DNA of 64,000 nucleotides from Paraburkholderia graminis C4D1M (lineage in GTDB: Bacteria > Pseudomonadota > Gammaproteobacteria > Burkholderiales > Burkholderiaceae), in NCBI RefSeq assembly GCF_000172415.1, contig NZ_ABLD01000024.1, positions 1 to 64,000 on the forward strand. The letters are read 5' to 3'. A program made the translations under genes and the position numbers. Numbering within the stretch: position 1 is the stretch's first letter; each line of letters opens with the position of its first letter. The notes beneath the pieces were generated by a model. It was not told the DNA's origin and made no database searches. It saw only the letters and a list, made by a program, of their open reading frames with translations. Shown piece after piece: positions 8,472-17,738 of this stretch.

Positions 8472-10790
8472 GTGGACTACTATCCTCTGAATTCGCTCCC
8501 TGGCACTGCCAGTACAGAGCGTGGACAGCTTAGCGCGAGCGCCATGCTCCGTCTCATGCGCGACCATATCTGGGAGATCGTGCTGACAACGGTCGTCGTT
8601 TTCAGCCTGGCCGCCGCCTATTTGCTGATTGCGTCGCCGATCTATTCCGCGGATGTACTCATTCGCGTCGATCCGCCAGAACCGAATGCACTCGGCCTCG
8701 CACTCCAGAATCAGGAGAACATGCCTCCGCCAGCTCCGTCTCCTGTGACGGAAATGGGCGTGATCCGCAGCCGCTCGGTGCTCGAACCGGTTATTCAGCG
8801 CTTCCGTTTCGATGTCTCGGTGACGCCGCGCAAGCTGCCGCTGCTCGGCGATATCGCGGAGAAGTTCGCGACGCCTGGCGAGCCCTCGCGGCCCTGGCTC
8901 GGACTCAAGTCATACGCATGGGGAGGCGAGCAGGTAAAGATCGGCGCGCTCGACGTTCCCAAAGATCTCGAAGAAGAAAAAATGACGCTGGTTGCCCGCG
9001 ACGACAACACGTACGAGTTGCGCGGTCCGCAGGATCAGGTATTCCTCCAGGGCACGGTCGGCAAAGCGGTATCGAGCAACGGCATTTCGATGCGCGTCGA
9101 TGCACTGGTCGCGCGGCCTGGCACTGAGTTCACGGTCGTACGCTGGAACGCGGTGGACGCCATCAAGCGTTTCGACGCGCTCATCAAGGTCGGCGACAAA
9201 GTGAAAGACTCGGGTCTTGTGCAGATCGAGTACACCGACAAGAGTGCGGCAAAGGCTGCGGAAGTCGCCAATGCGTTGGGTCAACAGTACCTGGCGACGG
9301 CAATCGCGAGCCGCCAGCTCAACGATACGACGACGCTCGCGTTCATCAACGGAGAACTTCCGCGTCTGCTCGGCGACCTGAGAAAGGCGGAAGAAGCGCT
9401 TAAGTCATTCCGCGCCAACTCGCAATCGATGCAGCCGACGGCTGAGGCGCAAGCCTACCTGCAAGGCGGTCTCGACATCGACCGGCAGATTGCGACGCTG
9501 CAATTGCAGCGCACGCAGCTTCTCGAACGCTATACGCCGCAAAGCCGCTGGGTGCAGAGCGTCGACACGCAACTCGCGCAGCTCAATAGCGCGAAAGCGA
9601 ATTTCAGCGGCCACTTCAACGGTATGCCCGCTTCGGAGCGCCAAAGCGTCGATCTTCTGCGCGCGCAGAAAGTCGCGGAGACGATCTATCTGGGCATGGT
9701 GCAAAAGGCCGAGCAATTGCAGGTGCGTCGCGCAAGTACTACCGGCGGCGCGCATATCGTCGACCAGGCAATCACGCCGCATCGTCCGGTGAAACCTCAG
9801 CCGATTCTCGTGCTGCCAGGCGGTCTCGCACTCGGCATCGTCTCGGGCATCGTGCTGGTGTTCATGCGCCGCCATGTGCTGACGGGCGTTACCGATCCGC
9901 GTTATGTCGAACGCAGAATGAGTGTGCCGGTGTTCGGCGAGATCCTGTTCAGTCAGCAGCAGTCGTTGCTCGACAGAACCAGTCCAGGCGCCAAATCATT
10001 GCCCGGTGCCGCGGCGCGGGCCGGATTGCCGCAGCCGGTGGCGGGCGGTGCGTCCGAAATACAGGTGGCGGCGGGCGGCAACAGGGTACTGGCCGAACGC
10101 TTCCCCAACGATAACTCCGTCGAGGCGCTGCGAGCAGTGCGCACTTCGCTGGCGCGCGATCTGGCGCATGCACGCAACAACATCCTGATGGTGATTGGAC
10201 CGACGCCGTCGGCAGGAAAGAGCTTTGTCGCGGCCAATATCGCGACCTTGCAGGCAGAGATCGGCGCACGCGTTCTTCTTATCGATGCGGATATGCGTCG
10301 CGGTCATCTCGCATCGCTCTTCAATCAGAGCAATCGTGGCGGACTTTCCGAAGTGCTTTCCGACCGGATGCCGCTGCGCAATGCGCTTCGTCATACGGGT
10401 ATTGAAGGCTTGTCGTTCCTCTCATGCGGATCGCGTCCGGACAACCCGGCTGCATTGCTCGCAAGGCCGCGTTTCAAGGAAGTACTCGAACGCCTCAGCG
10501 CGCAATTCGATCTGGTGATCTTCGATACGCCGCCGTTCCTCGCAGTCACCGACGCGTCGATCATTGCAAGCGAAGCCGGTGCATCGCTGCTGGTTTTGCG
10601 CTCGGGCATGCAGAGCGAGGAAGAGATTGAAGACACGATCAAGAAGATGGAGCGCGCCGAGGGACGTATTGCAGGCGCTGTGTTCAACGGCATTCCGCTT
10701 CGGCGCAGTACTCGCACCTATGGATATGCGACGAACTACGCCAGCGATTACGGCGATGCCGATCCGACCAGCGCACCTCTCCGGACGTGA
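8472..10790 (+). CDS. Polysaccharide co-polymerase / BY-type tyrosine autokinase (Wzc/BceF-like)
   Basis: A 772-residue inner-membrane protein controlling chain length and export of the polysaccharide. A Wzz-like N-terminal part begins with a transmembrane segment at about residues 35-57 and has a large periplasmic portion with coiled-coil helices, closed by a second membrane segment near residue 450. The cytoplasmic C-terminus is a bacterial tyrosine kinase: Walker A GPTPSAGKS near 576, Walker A' LLIDADMRRG near 602, Walker B LVIFDTPP near 680, and a C-terminal Tyr cluster (TYGYATNYASDYGD) for autophosphorylation. The GTG at 8472 has AAGGA eight bases upstream; a GTG at 8442 is an alternative. 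It is the first gene of the rightward operon. No cognate Wza channel or Wzb phosphatase is adjacent. Confidence 0.92.
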   Translation: MDYYPLNSLPGTASTERGQLSASAMLRLMRDHIWEIVLTTVVVFSLAAAYLLIASPIYSADVLIRVDPPEPNALGLALQNQENMPPPAPSPVTEMGVIRSRSVLEPVIQRFRFDVSVTPRKLPLLGDIAEKFATPGEPSRPWLGLKSYAWGGEQVKIGALDVPKDLEEEKMTLVARDDNTYELRGPQDQVFLQGTVGKAVSSNGISMRVDALVARPGTEFTVVRWNAVDAIKRFDALIKVGDKVKDSGLVQIEYTDKSAAKAAEVANALGQQYLATAIASRQLNDTTTLAFINGELPRLLGDLRKAEEALKSFRANSQSMQPTAEAQAYLQGGLDIDRQIATLQLQRTQLLERYTPQSRWVQSVDTQLAQLNSAKANFSGHFNGMPASERQSVDLLRAQKVAETIYLGMVQKAEQLQVRRASTTGGAHIVDQAITPHRPVKPQPILVLPGGLALGIVSGIVLVFMRRHVLTGVTDPRYVERRMSVPVFGEILFSQQQSLLDRTSPGAKSLPGAAARAGLPQPVAGGASEIQVAAGGNRVLAERFPNDNSVEALRAVRTSLARDLAHARNNILMVIGPTPSAGKSFVAANIATLQAEIGARVLLIDADMRRGHLASLFNQSNRGGLSEVLSDRMPLRNALRHTGIEGLSFLSCGSRPDNPAALLARPRFKEVLERLSAQFDLVIFDTPPFLAVTDASIIASEAGASLLVLRSGMQSEEEIEDTIKKMERAEGRIAGAVFNGIPLRRSTRTYGYATNYASDYGDADPTSAPLRT

Positions 10791-10835
10791 GCGAGTTGCC
10801 ACTGTCGTCGATGAATTCGCAAAACGGAGAAGCAG

Positions 10836-11951
10836 ATGGCGTTTGCAATTAACGGGAAATTTACTTCGCAACCCGTCACGGGTGTTCAGAGAGTCGCGTA
10901 TGAATTGACGAGAGCGATGCAAATGCGGGTTCCCGCAGGCGAGCAGCTCGAGATCTACGTCCCGCGCAATGCGAGAGAGCCGGGGGCGCTGTTGAAATGG
11001 CAACGGCGCTTTTCGTGGCTGCGCGGCACGCTATGGGAGCAGATCACGCTGCCCATCGCCGCGAGAGGTGTCACGCTTCTGAATCTGTGCAACATGAGTC
11101 CGCTGTTCAAGCGCCGCCAGGTCGTCATGGTCCACGACATGGCGGTGTACGACGTACCTGGCGGATTCTCGAAGAAGTTCTTGCTGTGGTATCGCCTGTG
11201 CTTTTTCATGTTGCCGCGCATGGCGCCAACGATCCTGACCGTGTCGAAGTTCTCCCGATCGCGTATTTGCCATCACCTGAAAATCGATGAGTCGCGAGTC
11301 GCAGTCGTGCATCCCGCAGCGGATCACCTCGACCGCGTGACGTCGGAGCCCGCGGTATTGGAGCGCCTGAGTCTCGTCAAGGACGCGTATTGCGTAGTGG
11401 TCGGGAGTCTCGATCCGCGCAAGAACCTGCAACGCGTGCTGGAAGCAATTGAGAAGCTCGGCCATCTCGACCATGTGAAGTTCGTCGTGGTCGGCGGAAA
11501 GAATGCGCGCATTTTCAACAGCGAACTGGCTGAGGAAAAGCCGCAGTCCGAGAAAGTGGTGTGGGCCGGTTTCGTGACTGACGGCGAACTCAAGGCGCTC
11601 TATGAAAACGCGGGCTGTCTGGTGTTTCCGTCGCTATACGAAGGATTCGGCTTGCCGCCGCTCGAGGCCATGTACTGCGGATGTCCGGTCGTCGCTTCTT
11701 CGCGGACGTCGATACCCGAAGTGTGCGGAGATGCGGCGCTGTATTGCGACGCGACGTCCGCAGACGATATTGCCAAAAAGATCTCGCTCATGATGACCGA
11801 CGACGCACTCCGCCAACGCTACAAGACAATGGGATTCGCGCGTGCGCGCGAATTCCGCTGGGATGTGACGGCGCAGACGGTGCTCGAGATCCTCAAGGGG
11901 CAGGCGGGCGTTCGGTTGTCGGGCGTGCCGGCCCGCGCGTCGGCGAGCTAA
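10836..11951 (+). CDS. Glycosyltransferase family 4 protein
   Basis: A 371-residue GT-B retaining glycosyltransferase. The C-terminal nucleotide-sugar domain shows VVGSLDPRKNLQRVLEA and the EX7E-type motif in YEGFGLPPLEAM near residue 268, followed by CPVVASSRTSIPEVCG. The N-terminal acceptor domain has the TGVQRVAYELTRAM segment common in exopolysaccharide mannosyl- and rhamnosyltransferases. It starts at an ATG with GGAGA upstream, 45 bases after wzc. It probably adds one sugar of the repeat unit on the cytoplasmic face of the inner membrane; donor and linkage cannot be read from sequence. Confidence 0.9.
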   Translation: MAFAINGKFTSQPVTGVQRVAYELTRAMQMRVPAGEQLEIYVPRNAREPGALLKWQRRFSWLRGTLWEQITLPIAARGVTLLNLCNMSPLFKRRQVVMVHDMAVYDVPGGFSKKFLLWYRLCFFMLPRMAPTILTVSKFSRSRICHHLKIDESRVAVVHPAADHLDRVTSEPAVLERLSLVKDAYCVVVGSLDPRKNLQRVLEAIEKLGHLDHVKFVVVGGKNARIFNSELAEEKPQSEKVVWAGFVTDGELKALYENAGCLVFPSLYEGFGLPPLEAMYCGCPVVASSRTSIPEVCGDAALYCDATSADDIAKKISLMMTDDALRQRYKTMGFARAREFRWDVTAQTVLEILKGQAGVRLSGVPARASAS

Positions 11952-11954
11952 CGC

Positions 11955-13415
11955 ATGTCGGTAGGCAGGCCAATGTATCGCATTCGAAAGAGTGCCGGCA
12001 GACGTCGGGCGTTGCGAACCATTGCGGGCCTCCTTGGCGCCGCGATACCGCTCGCGTACGGCAAGACATCGCCGTCAGGAAGCGCCGCGCCGCAAACGGG
12101 CAGCAGCGGCGGTCGCAGGATCACGGATCTGATCGGCGCGAACGGCTGGGCAGGCGCAAGCCGCGACGTCGAAATGTGGCGTCAAATGGGTATCACATGG
12201 GGGCGCGATTCGGTGGGCCCAGGGCAGCCGGAATCGCCGAGAGCACCCATGCGTGTCGACAAGACGGGGTCGCAATTCGACGCCGATCTTCCGACAGCGC
12301 TGCTCTTGAACAATCGCAACGGCATCAAGTCGCTGCTGTTGCTCGGCTATACGGCGCCGTGGAACGCCACTGTTCCCGGCGACAGCAATTCCGCGCCGAT
12401 GGATGTCGGCGCGTGGACGCGCTATGTCGAGGCTGCCGTGCGCAAGTACTCCGCTCCGCCGTTCAACCTGCGCTACTTCCAGATCTGGAATGAGGCGGCC
12501 GGAACGTTGTCTGGCGGCGCGCAGCAGGCGACGTTCTGGCACGGTCCGACCTTCAGCAAGGACGGCAAGCACGAGAAGCCGTACGAGCGTGCCATGCAGG
12601 ATTACGTGGAGCGAGTGCATCTGCCCGCTGCCCGCATTATCCGCAAGTACAACGCCTATATCGTCTACGGGGGGTGGCCCGATCAGGGCGGTCTGTCCAA
12701 TTACTGTAAGTGGCTCGAGTACAGAAGTCCTGCATCGAACGAACGCATGCTGGACTGGGTCGACTATCTCGACACTCACTACCTCGGTGTGCGCGATCTC
12801 GACGAGCTGTATCAGCGGTATGTGAAGAACGGACCGGCGAGAGGCATCTGGCAAACCGAGATCGGCGATGCGTATATGAAGGACCCGCATTACCTGCCAG
12901 AGTACTTCTTCGACTTCGCGGTATGGGCACTCGATCACAACTGGGACGATCCGAACAAATACGTCTCGATGATCTATCACTGGGACGGCTATGAGCCATT
13001 CCGTCTGACTCATCGGGGGCCGCCGGTACGTACTTACAACGTGTCGGGCAGGAGCCTCATCGTGCTTCATCAGACTGTTTCAGGGCCGCTGGCAAGTTTG
13101 TCGAACCCTTTGCAATTTGGTCCAGGCGCTTCGGGCAGTGGCTTGCGTTCGGGCAATGACATCGTGCTCCAGGTGAGCGCGTCGGCGGGTTGGCGAAGGG
13201 TGACAGTAGCGGGACTCAAGCGACCCGCGTCGCGCGAAGTAAAGGTTGAGTTCATAGATGCGTTGACGGGCACAGTAAGTGCACAGGACGCGATGACGAC
13301 CACCTGGAGTAACGACGGTTTGCAATTGAGCTTCAAGGTACCCGATCGGGTCAACGGTGCAGGAAACGATCCGCCGACCCACCTTGCGTATATCGCGGTC
13401 CGTTCCCTTGCGTAG
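11955..13415 (+). CDS. Exported clan-A glycoside hydrolase (GH39-like) within the exopolysaccharide operon
   Basis: A 486-residue protein. Its N-terminus is rich in Arg and then hydrophobic (GRRRALRTIAGLLGAAIPLA), a possible Tat signal. A TIM-barrel glycosidase fold follows, with the probable acid/base Glu180 in IWNEA and nucleophile Glu302 in WQTEIGD, and a C-terminal beta-sandwich from about residue 385. The best family-level guess is GH39 or a close relative. The ATG at 11955 is three bases after the upstream stop; an ATG at 11973 is also possible. Glycosidases inside Wzx/Wzy loci usually trim polymer in the periplasm or release it, a role inferred here from position. Confidence 0.8.
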   Translation: MSVGRPMYRIRKSAGRRRALRTIAGLLGAAIPLAYGKTSPSGSAAPQTGSSGGRRITDLIGANGWAGASRDVEMWRQMGITWGRDSVGPGQPESPRAPMRVDKTGSQFDADLPTALLLNNRNGIKSLLLLGYTAPWNATVPGDSNSAPMDVGAWTRYVEAAVRKYSAPPFNLRYFQIWNEAAGTLSGGAQQATFWHGPTFSKDGKHEKPYERAMQDYVERVHLPAARIIRKYNAYIVYGGWPDQGGLSNYCKWLEYRSPASNERMLDWVDYLDTHYLGVRDLDELYQRYVKNGPARGIWQTEIGDAYMKDPHYLPEYFFDFAVWALDHNWDDPNKYVSMIYHWDGYEPFRLTHRGPPVRTYNVSGRSLIVLHQTVSGPLASLSNPLQFGPGASGSGLRSGNDIVLQVSASAGWRRVTVAGLKRPASREVKVEFIDALTGTVSAQDAMTTTWSNDGLQLSFKVPDRVNGAGNDPPTHLAYIAVRSLA

Positions 13416-13455
13416 CCATTCCGATTCACCGAAACATCAGACAGCGTCGAATGCC

Positions 13456-14466
13456 ATGAACCAGGTCACAGTTGTCATCTGCAACTACAACTACGAACGC
13501 TATTTAGCGGACGCGATCGACTCCGCGCTCAATCAGGACTATCCCGGCACGCGCGTCGTCGTGCTCGACGACGGCTCGACGGATGGCTCGCGCGCGATCA
13601 TCGAGAAGTACGGCAGCCGCATCACAGCGATCTTCCAGGAGAACGGCGGCCAGGTGTCCGCCTACAACCATGCGATCAGCGCGCTCGAAACGGAATACGC
13701 GATCCTGCTCGATTCGGACGACATTCTGTATCCGAGCGCCGTATCGGAAGTCATGGAGCTTTTCTCCAGCGGCGCGTGGGCCAAGGTGCAGTTCAGGCTC
13801 GACGTGATGGACGCAAACGGCGCAACGACAGGCGCTTATGTGCCGAACACCGAGCCGCCGCCCAATTGCGGAGAGCTGTTGCAAGCGGGCTGGCTGTACC
13901 CGTCGCCGCCCGCCTCGGGCAATGCTTATCGGGTGAGTGCGCTAAAGCAGGTCTTTCCGGTTCCCGCACCGGGCATCAATCGCTACGGCGCCGACTTCTT
14001 CGCGATCTACGGAGCTGCGCTGGTCGGCCCGGTCGCGACGCTGCGCAAATCGCTCGGCGGCTATCGCGTGCATAACGCCGATGGCGGCACGGTGTCGTTC
14101 GCCAATTCCGAGCAGATTTCCAAGGCGCCCAAAGCGTTGGGTATGCGCTGGGCAATTCTGCGCAACATCGCGCGGTCGCGTCTCGGTATCGAGTTGTCGC
14201 CGACGTTTCATGATTTCGGCCACGAGAAGGCGATCTTCTGCTCAAGCGTCTATCGCGCGACGTTCGCGCACCGCTGGCGCTGGATGATGCGCGATTCGCG
14301 GGGCTATTTCCACGCGATCCTGGCCAATCCATTCTGGAGTGTGAAGAAGAAATTCGGAACTGTGGTTCTTTCCGGCTTGTGCCTCGTGCCGTACTCGCCG
14401 CTTTCTGACTTTGTGGTTCGCTACATATCGAACCCGCTTGCGCGTCGGCGCATGGCGCAGCGTTAA
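13456..14466 (+). CDS. Glycosyltransferase family 2 protein
   Basis: A 336-residue GT-A inverting glycosyltransferase. The N-terminus reads VTVVICNYNYERYL, followed by VVVLDDGSTDGS and the metal-binding LLDSDD motif near residue 93, the standard GT2 pattern. The C-terminal part has basic and hydrophobic segments that may associate with the membrane. The chosen ATG starts exactly at the conserved domain; an upstream in-frame start would add 33 residues that overlap the end of the glycosidase gene. It lies between the glycosidase and the flippase in the operon and probably extends the lipid-linked repeat unit. Confidence 0.9.
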   Translation: MNQVTVVICNYNYERYLADAIDSALNQDYPGTRVVVLDDGSTDGSRAIIEKYGSRITAIFQENGGQVSAYNHAISALETEYAILLDSDDILYPSAVSEVMELFSSGAWAKVQFRLDVMDANGATTGAYVPNTEPPPNCGELLQAGWLYPSPPASGNAYRVSALKQVFPVPAPGINRYGADFFAIYGAALVGPVATLRKSLGGYRVHNADGGTVSFANSEQISKAPKALGMRWAILRNIARSRLGIELSPTFHDFGHEKAIFCSSVYRATFAHRWRWMMRDSRGYFHAILANPFWSVKKKFGTVVLSGLCLVPYSPLSDFVVRYISNPLARRRMAQR

Positions 14467-14494
14467 GCCCGGGAGCAGGCATTTGGAGAACGGA

Positions 14495-15811
14495 ATGGAA
14501 AGACGAGACAACGCAAGCGTCATTGCGTTTGTTTACGGCGGATATCTGATGAGGTACGTGTACCTCATCATCGTGGTGCCGTTCTACGGAAGAATTCTCG
14601 GCGTCGCCGAGTATGGGCGAGTGCTCGCGTCGATGTCGCTCATGAACGTCATCTGGATGCTCGTGAGCTACGGCTTCACCTTCGTCGGCATGCGCGAAGT
14701 CGCTAAAGCGCATTCGGCGAAGGAGTGCAATGCAATCTATTCGCTTCACGTGAGCGCGCGGCTCATGCTCGCCGTGATTGGCGGAAGCATCGGTCTGATT
14801 GCGACGATGTGCTCGCCCACCTTGTCCGAGCGGCCGCTGATCGGCGTGCTGGGCACGCTGCTCGGCATCGTGTCGGCAATGAATCTCGGCTGGCTATTCC
14901 AGGGCCGTCAGCGTTTTCGCACGCCGATCATGATCGAGGTATTCGGCTTTGCCGTGAGCCTCGTTCTGGTGCTGAGCCTCGTGAGAAAGCCCGAGGATTC
15001 CGTATGGGTGCTGGCGAGTCTGCTGGTTGCCGGCGTGGCGTCGTCGATCATTTCGTATGGCATCACCACGTCGCAATTGGGACTGCCCCGACTGAAAGTG
15101 GAAGGCGTGATGCCGCTCATTCGCAGCTCGACGATGCTCTTTTGCTACTCGTCAGGCTCCGTTGTATTGACGGCGTCGTCCACCTATCTATTGACGCTCT
15201 TGTCGACGCCGGCTCAGGTCGGCTATTTCGGCGCGGCAGAGCGTTTCGCCACCATTGCACTGAGCCTGATGGGGCCGGCATCGCAGGTATTCGTGCCGAC
15301 TATTTCGCGGCAGCTCGCACACGGCGACAAAGAGGGCGCGCACGCGACCACGCGCCGTGGCGCGGCGCTTCTGCTCGGTTATGGACTGCTCGTATTCTGC
15401 GGCGCAATGACGTTGTCGCCGTTCCTGTTGCCGTTGATTCTCGGCGCCGAGTTCGAGCCTGCCGCACGCATTCTTCAATGTTTCGCATGGATGTTCCCGT
15501 TCGTCGCGTTCAACGAATTCGTCGCGTTTTACGTATTCGTTCCGCGCAAGAAAGACCGGCTGCTCGCGTTTGCCGGGCTCGCCTCCGGCCTCGCCAACCT
15601 GGCCGCGGCACTGATTCTTGCGCCGCGCTTTGGAGCAATGGGCATGGCCATGGCTCGTGTATTCGGTGAAGCAACGCTCGCCGTGATCCTGCTGGTCATC
15701 ATGGTCCGTCTCGAACTGATCGGACTGGTGCCGGGCGCGCGGCGCGCCGCTGGAATGCTGGGGCTGGCGTGGGGTGTAAGAGCCCAGACAAGCGCGGCCA
15801 AAGACAAGTGA
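14495..15811 (+). CDS. Polysaccharide flippase (Wzx/oligosaccharide transporter family)
   Basis: A 438-residue integral membrane protein with about 12-14 hydrophobic helices and few long loops. The pattern matches the polysaccharide transporter family that flips undecaprenyl-linked repeat units across the inner membrane: an N-terminal YVYLIIVVPFYGRILG segment, then GYFGAAERFATIALSLMGP in the middle. The ATG at 14495 has GGAG upstream at a good distance, 28 bases after the previous gene. Its presence with a polymerase and a Wzc co-polymerase makes this a Wzx/Wzy-dependent pathway rather than an ABC-transporter or synthase pathway. Confidence 0.9.
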   Translation: MERRDNASVIAFVYGGYLMRYVYLIIVVPFYGRILGVAEYGRVLASMSLMNVIWMLVSYGFTFVGMREVAKAHSAKECNAIYSLHVSARLMLAVIGGSIGLIATMCSPTLSERPLIGVLGTLLGIVSAMNLGWLFQGRQRFRTPIMIEVFGFAVSLVLVLSLVRKPEDSVWVLASLLVAGVASSIISYGITTSQLGLPRLKVEGVMPLIRSSTMLFCYSSGSVVLTASSTYLLTLLSTPAQVGYFGAAERFATIALSLMGPASQVFVPTISRQLAHGDKEGAHATTRRGAALLLGYGLLVFCGAMTLSPFLLPLILGAEFEPAARILQCFAWMFPFVAFNEFVAFYVFVPRKKDRLLAFAGLASGLANLAAALILAPRFGAMGMAMARVFGEATLAVILLVIMVRLELIGLVPGARRAAGMLGLAWGVRAQTSAAKDK

Positions 15812-15863
15812 AACGGATTGCCGCCGGTGAAGCGTCCGGCGCGTCATCTCACAGGAGAGAGAA

Positions 15864-17051
15864 GTGAAAGTCGCTATTGTTCACGATTGGCTGGTGGTTT
15901 CGGGCGGCGCAGAGAAGGTTTTGAAGAACATTATCGAATGCTTTCCGAAAGCGGACGTCTTTTCGATTGTCGACTTTCTCGAAGATCGCGATTGCGTGAA
16001 AGGGAAACCCGTCAACACGTCGTTCATTCAGAAGATGCCGTTTGCGCGCAAGCGCTACAGAGCTTATCTCCCGTTGATGCCGATTGCGATCGAGCAACTG
16101 GACCTGTCCGCGTACGATCTGGTCATTTCGAGTTCGCACGCGGTGGCCAAGGGTGTACTGACCGGACCCAATCAGATTCACATCAGCTATGTGCATTCGC
16201 CGATCCGCTATGCGTGGGATCTGCAGCATCAGTACTTGCGCGAATCGCATCTGAACAAGGGCGTGAAGTCGATCATGGCGCGCGCGCTGCTGCACTACAT
16301 TCGCGGCTGGGATTCGCGTTCGGCGAATGGCGTGGATCATCTGCTGGCGAATTCGCACTTCATCGCGCGGCGGATCAAGAAGGCTTATCAGCGCGACGCG
16401 ACGGTTATCTATCCGCCTGTCGATCTCGACAACATGGTGATGTGCACGCAGAAAGAAAACTTCTACGTGACGGCCTCGCGGATGGTGCCTTATAAGCGCA
16501 TCGACCTGATCGTGAGGGCCTTCTCGCAGACACCCGAGCGCCGGCTGGTCGTGATCGGCGACGGCCCGGAAATGAAGCGGATCAAAGCGACTGCGGGGCC
16601 GAACGTGACGATACTCGGTCACCAGCCTCTCGAAGTACTCGTCGATCATTTGCGACGCGCCCGCGCATTCGTTTTCGCGGCGGAAGAGGACTTCGGTATT
16701 TCGGTCGTGGAAGCGCAGGCTTGCGGCACGCCGGTGATTGCTTTCGGCAGGGGCGGTGCGCTCGAGTCGGTTATCGGCTTGCCTCTGGAGCAGCCCACAG
16801 GTGTCTTCTTCGGCGAGCAGACGGCGGAGTCATTGCTCGAAGCGGTGACACGCTTCGAGCGCAATGCCTCTCTGTTCGATCCGGTGAATTGCCGTCAGAA
16901 TGCCGAGCGGTTCTCAACCGAGAACTTCAAGACGGCATTGACGGACTTTATCGACGCACGGCTTTTGCGCAGCTCGATCGAACAGCTTCGCCCCTACCTG
17001 GTGCGCGAGCGCACGGCAGAGGAGCGTCACCTTGCGAGTATGCCCTCGTAA
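15864..17051 (+). CDS. Glycosyltransferase family 4 protein (mannosyltransferase-like)
   Basis: A 395-residue GT-B glycosyltransferase. It has MKVAIVHDWLVVSGGAEKVL at the N-terminus, HSPIRYAWDL in the acceptor domain, and AAEEDFGISVVEAQACGTP as the donor-site EX7E-type motif. These features are typical of WbaZ-type mannosyltransferases in Gram-negative polysaccharide clusters, and a manC gene is nearby. Translation starts at a GTG preceded by GGAGAG. It ends the first rightward transcription unit, and its last 25 bases overlap the 3' end of the convergent PAP2 gene. Confidence 0.9.
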   Translation: MKVAIVHDWLVVSGGAEKVLKNIIECFPKADVFSIVDFLEDRDCVKGKPVNTSFIQKMPFARKRYRAYLPLMPIAIEQLDLSAYDLVISSSHAVAKGVLTGPNQIHISYVHSPIRYAWDLQHQYLRESHLNKGVKSIMARALLHYIRGWDSRSANGVDHLLANSHFIARRIKKAYQRDATVIYPPVDLDNMVMCTQKENFYVTASRMVPYKRIDLIVRAFSQTPERRLVVIGDGPEMKRIKATAGPNVTILGHQPLEVLVDHLRRARAFVFAAEEDFGISVVEAQACGTPVIAFGRGGALESVIGLPLEQPTGVFFGEQTAESLLEAVTRFERNASLFDPVNCRQNAERFSTENFKTALTDFIDARLLRSSIEQLRPYLVRERTAEERHLASMPS

Positions 17052-17662
17052 GACTGAATGCGGTATTTGACGCGGCCGGCGAGAGCCATGATCGAATGAG
17101 CATGGCTATGTATTTGCGGTGACCGCGTTTCAATGAGCCGCTGAAGCGGCGCCTGATGCCCATAGGCGAGCACGCAGACGCACAGAAAGCTCGCCGCCGA
17201 CCATGCGGGCCGTGGGCGTTCGAACTCCACGGAAAGCGCCTTTCGCAAGAAGAGCAGCGCGACGATTGCGCCCAGAATCCAGCCTGAAATGACTTCGGGT
17301 ACGGAATGCGAAAGGTCCATCAGGCGCGACACGCCAGTCAACGCACCGATAACCAGACCGGCCGCAATACCCAGAAACGCCGGCAGACGCCACCATCTGA
17401 GCTGCAATGCGAGGGCCACCATCCACACGGAGGTGGAGAGCATCGCGTGGCCGCTAATCACGCGGAAATCAGACGCCGGAAACGATATGCCCCAGCCCGC
17501 ATAGAAGATCTTGCTCGCGCCGACAATAGCGACGCCGGCTGCGAGCATCGCGATCCACCGGCAGGCCAGCTTGACGTCGAATAGTGCGATCCAGCAGGCG
17601 CAAACAGCGGCCACGGGCAACGTGACGGCCGCATCGCCTATGTTAGTGAATACAGTCCACAT
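17027..17662 (-). CDS. PAP2-family membrane phosphatase
   Basis: A 211-residue membrane protein with five or six hydrophobic helices. PAP2 motifs 2 and 3 are present: SGHAML with Ser70 and His72, and SRLMDLSHSVPE with Arg113 and His119. The usual Asp after the third motif is Glu123, and motif 1 (KxxxxxxRP) is only partly kept around Lys51. Such enzymes dephosphorylate undecaprenyl pyrophosphate or related lipids, and one in a Wzx/Wzy cluster could recycle the carrier lipid. It lies 76 bases downstream of the polymerase gene on the same strand. The ATG is preceded by GAG at a normal distance. Confidence 0.8.
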   Translation of the reverse strand: MWTVFTNIGDAAVTLPVAAVCACWIALFDVKLACRWIAMLAAGVAIVGASKIFYAGWGISFPASDFRVISGHAMLSTSVWMVALALQLRWWRLPAFLGIAAGLVIGALTGVSRLMDLSHSVPEVISGWILGAIVALLFLRKALSVEFERPRPAWSAASFLCVCVLAYGHQAPLQRLIETRSPQIHSHAHSIMALAGRVKYRIQSYEGILAR

Positions 17663-17738
17663 AGGGTTCTCGTTGTTGTTGGGTTCTCTACAGCGGGATC
17701 TTTGTGTTCCCGCTGTACCGGAGTGGGCGCAGGTACTA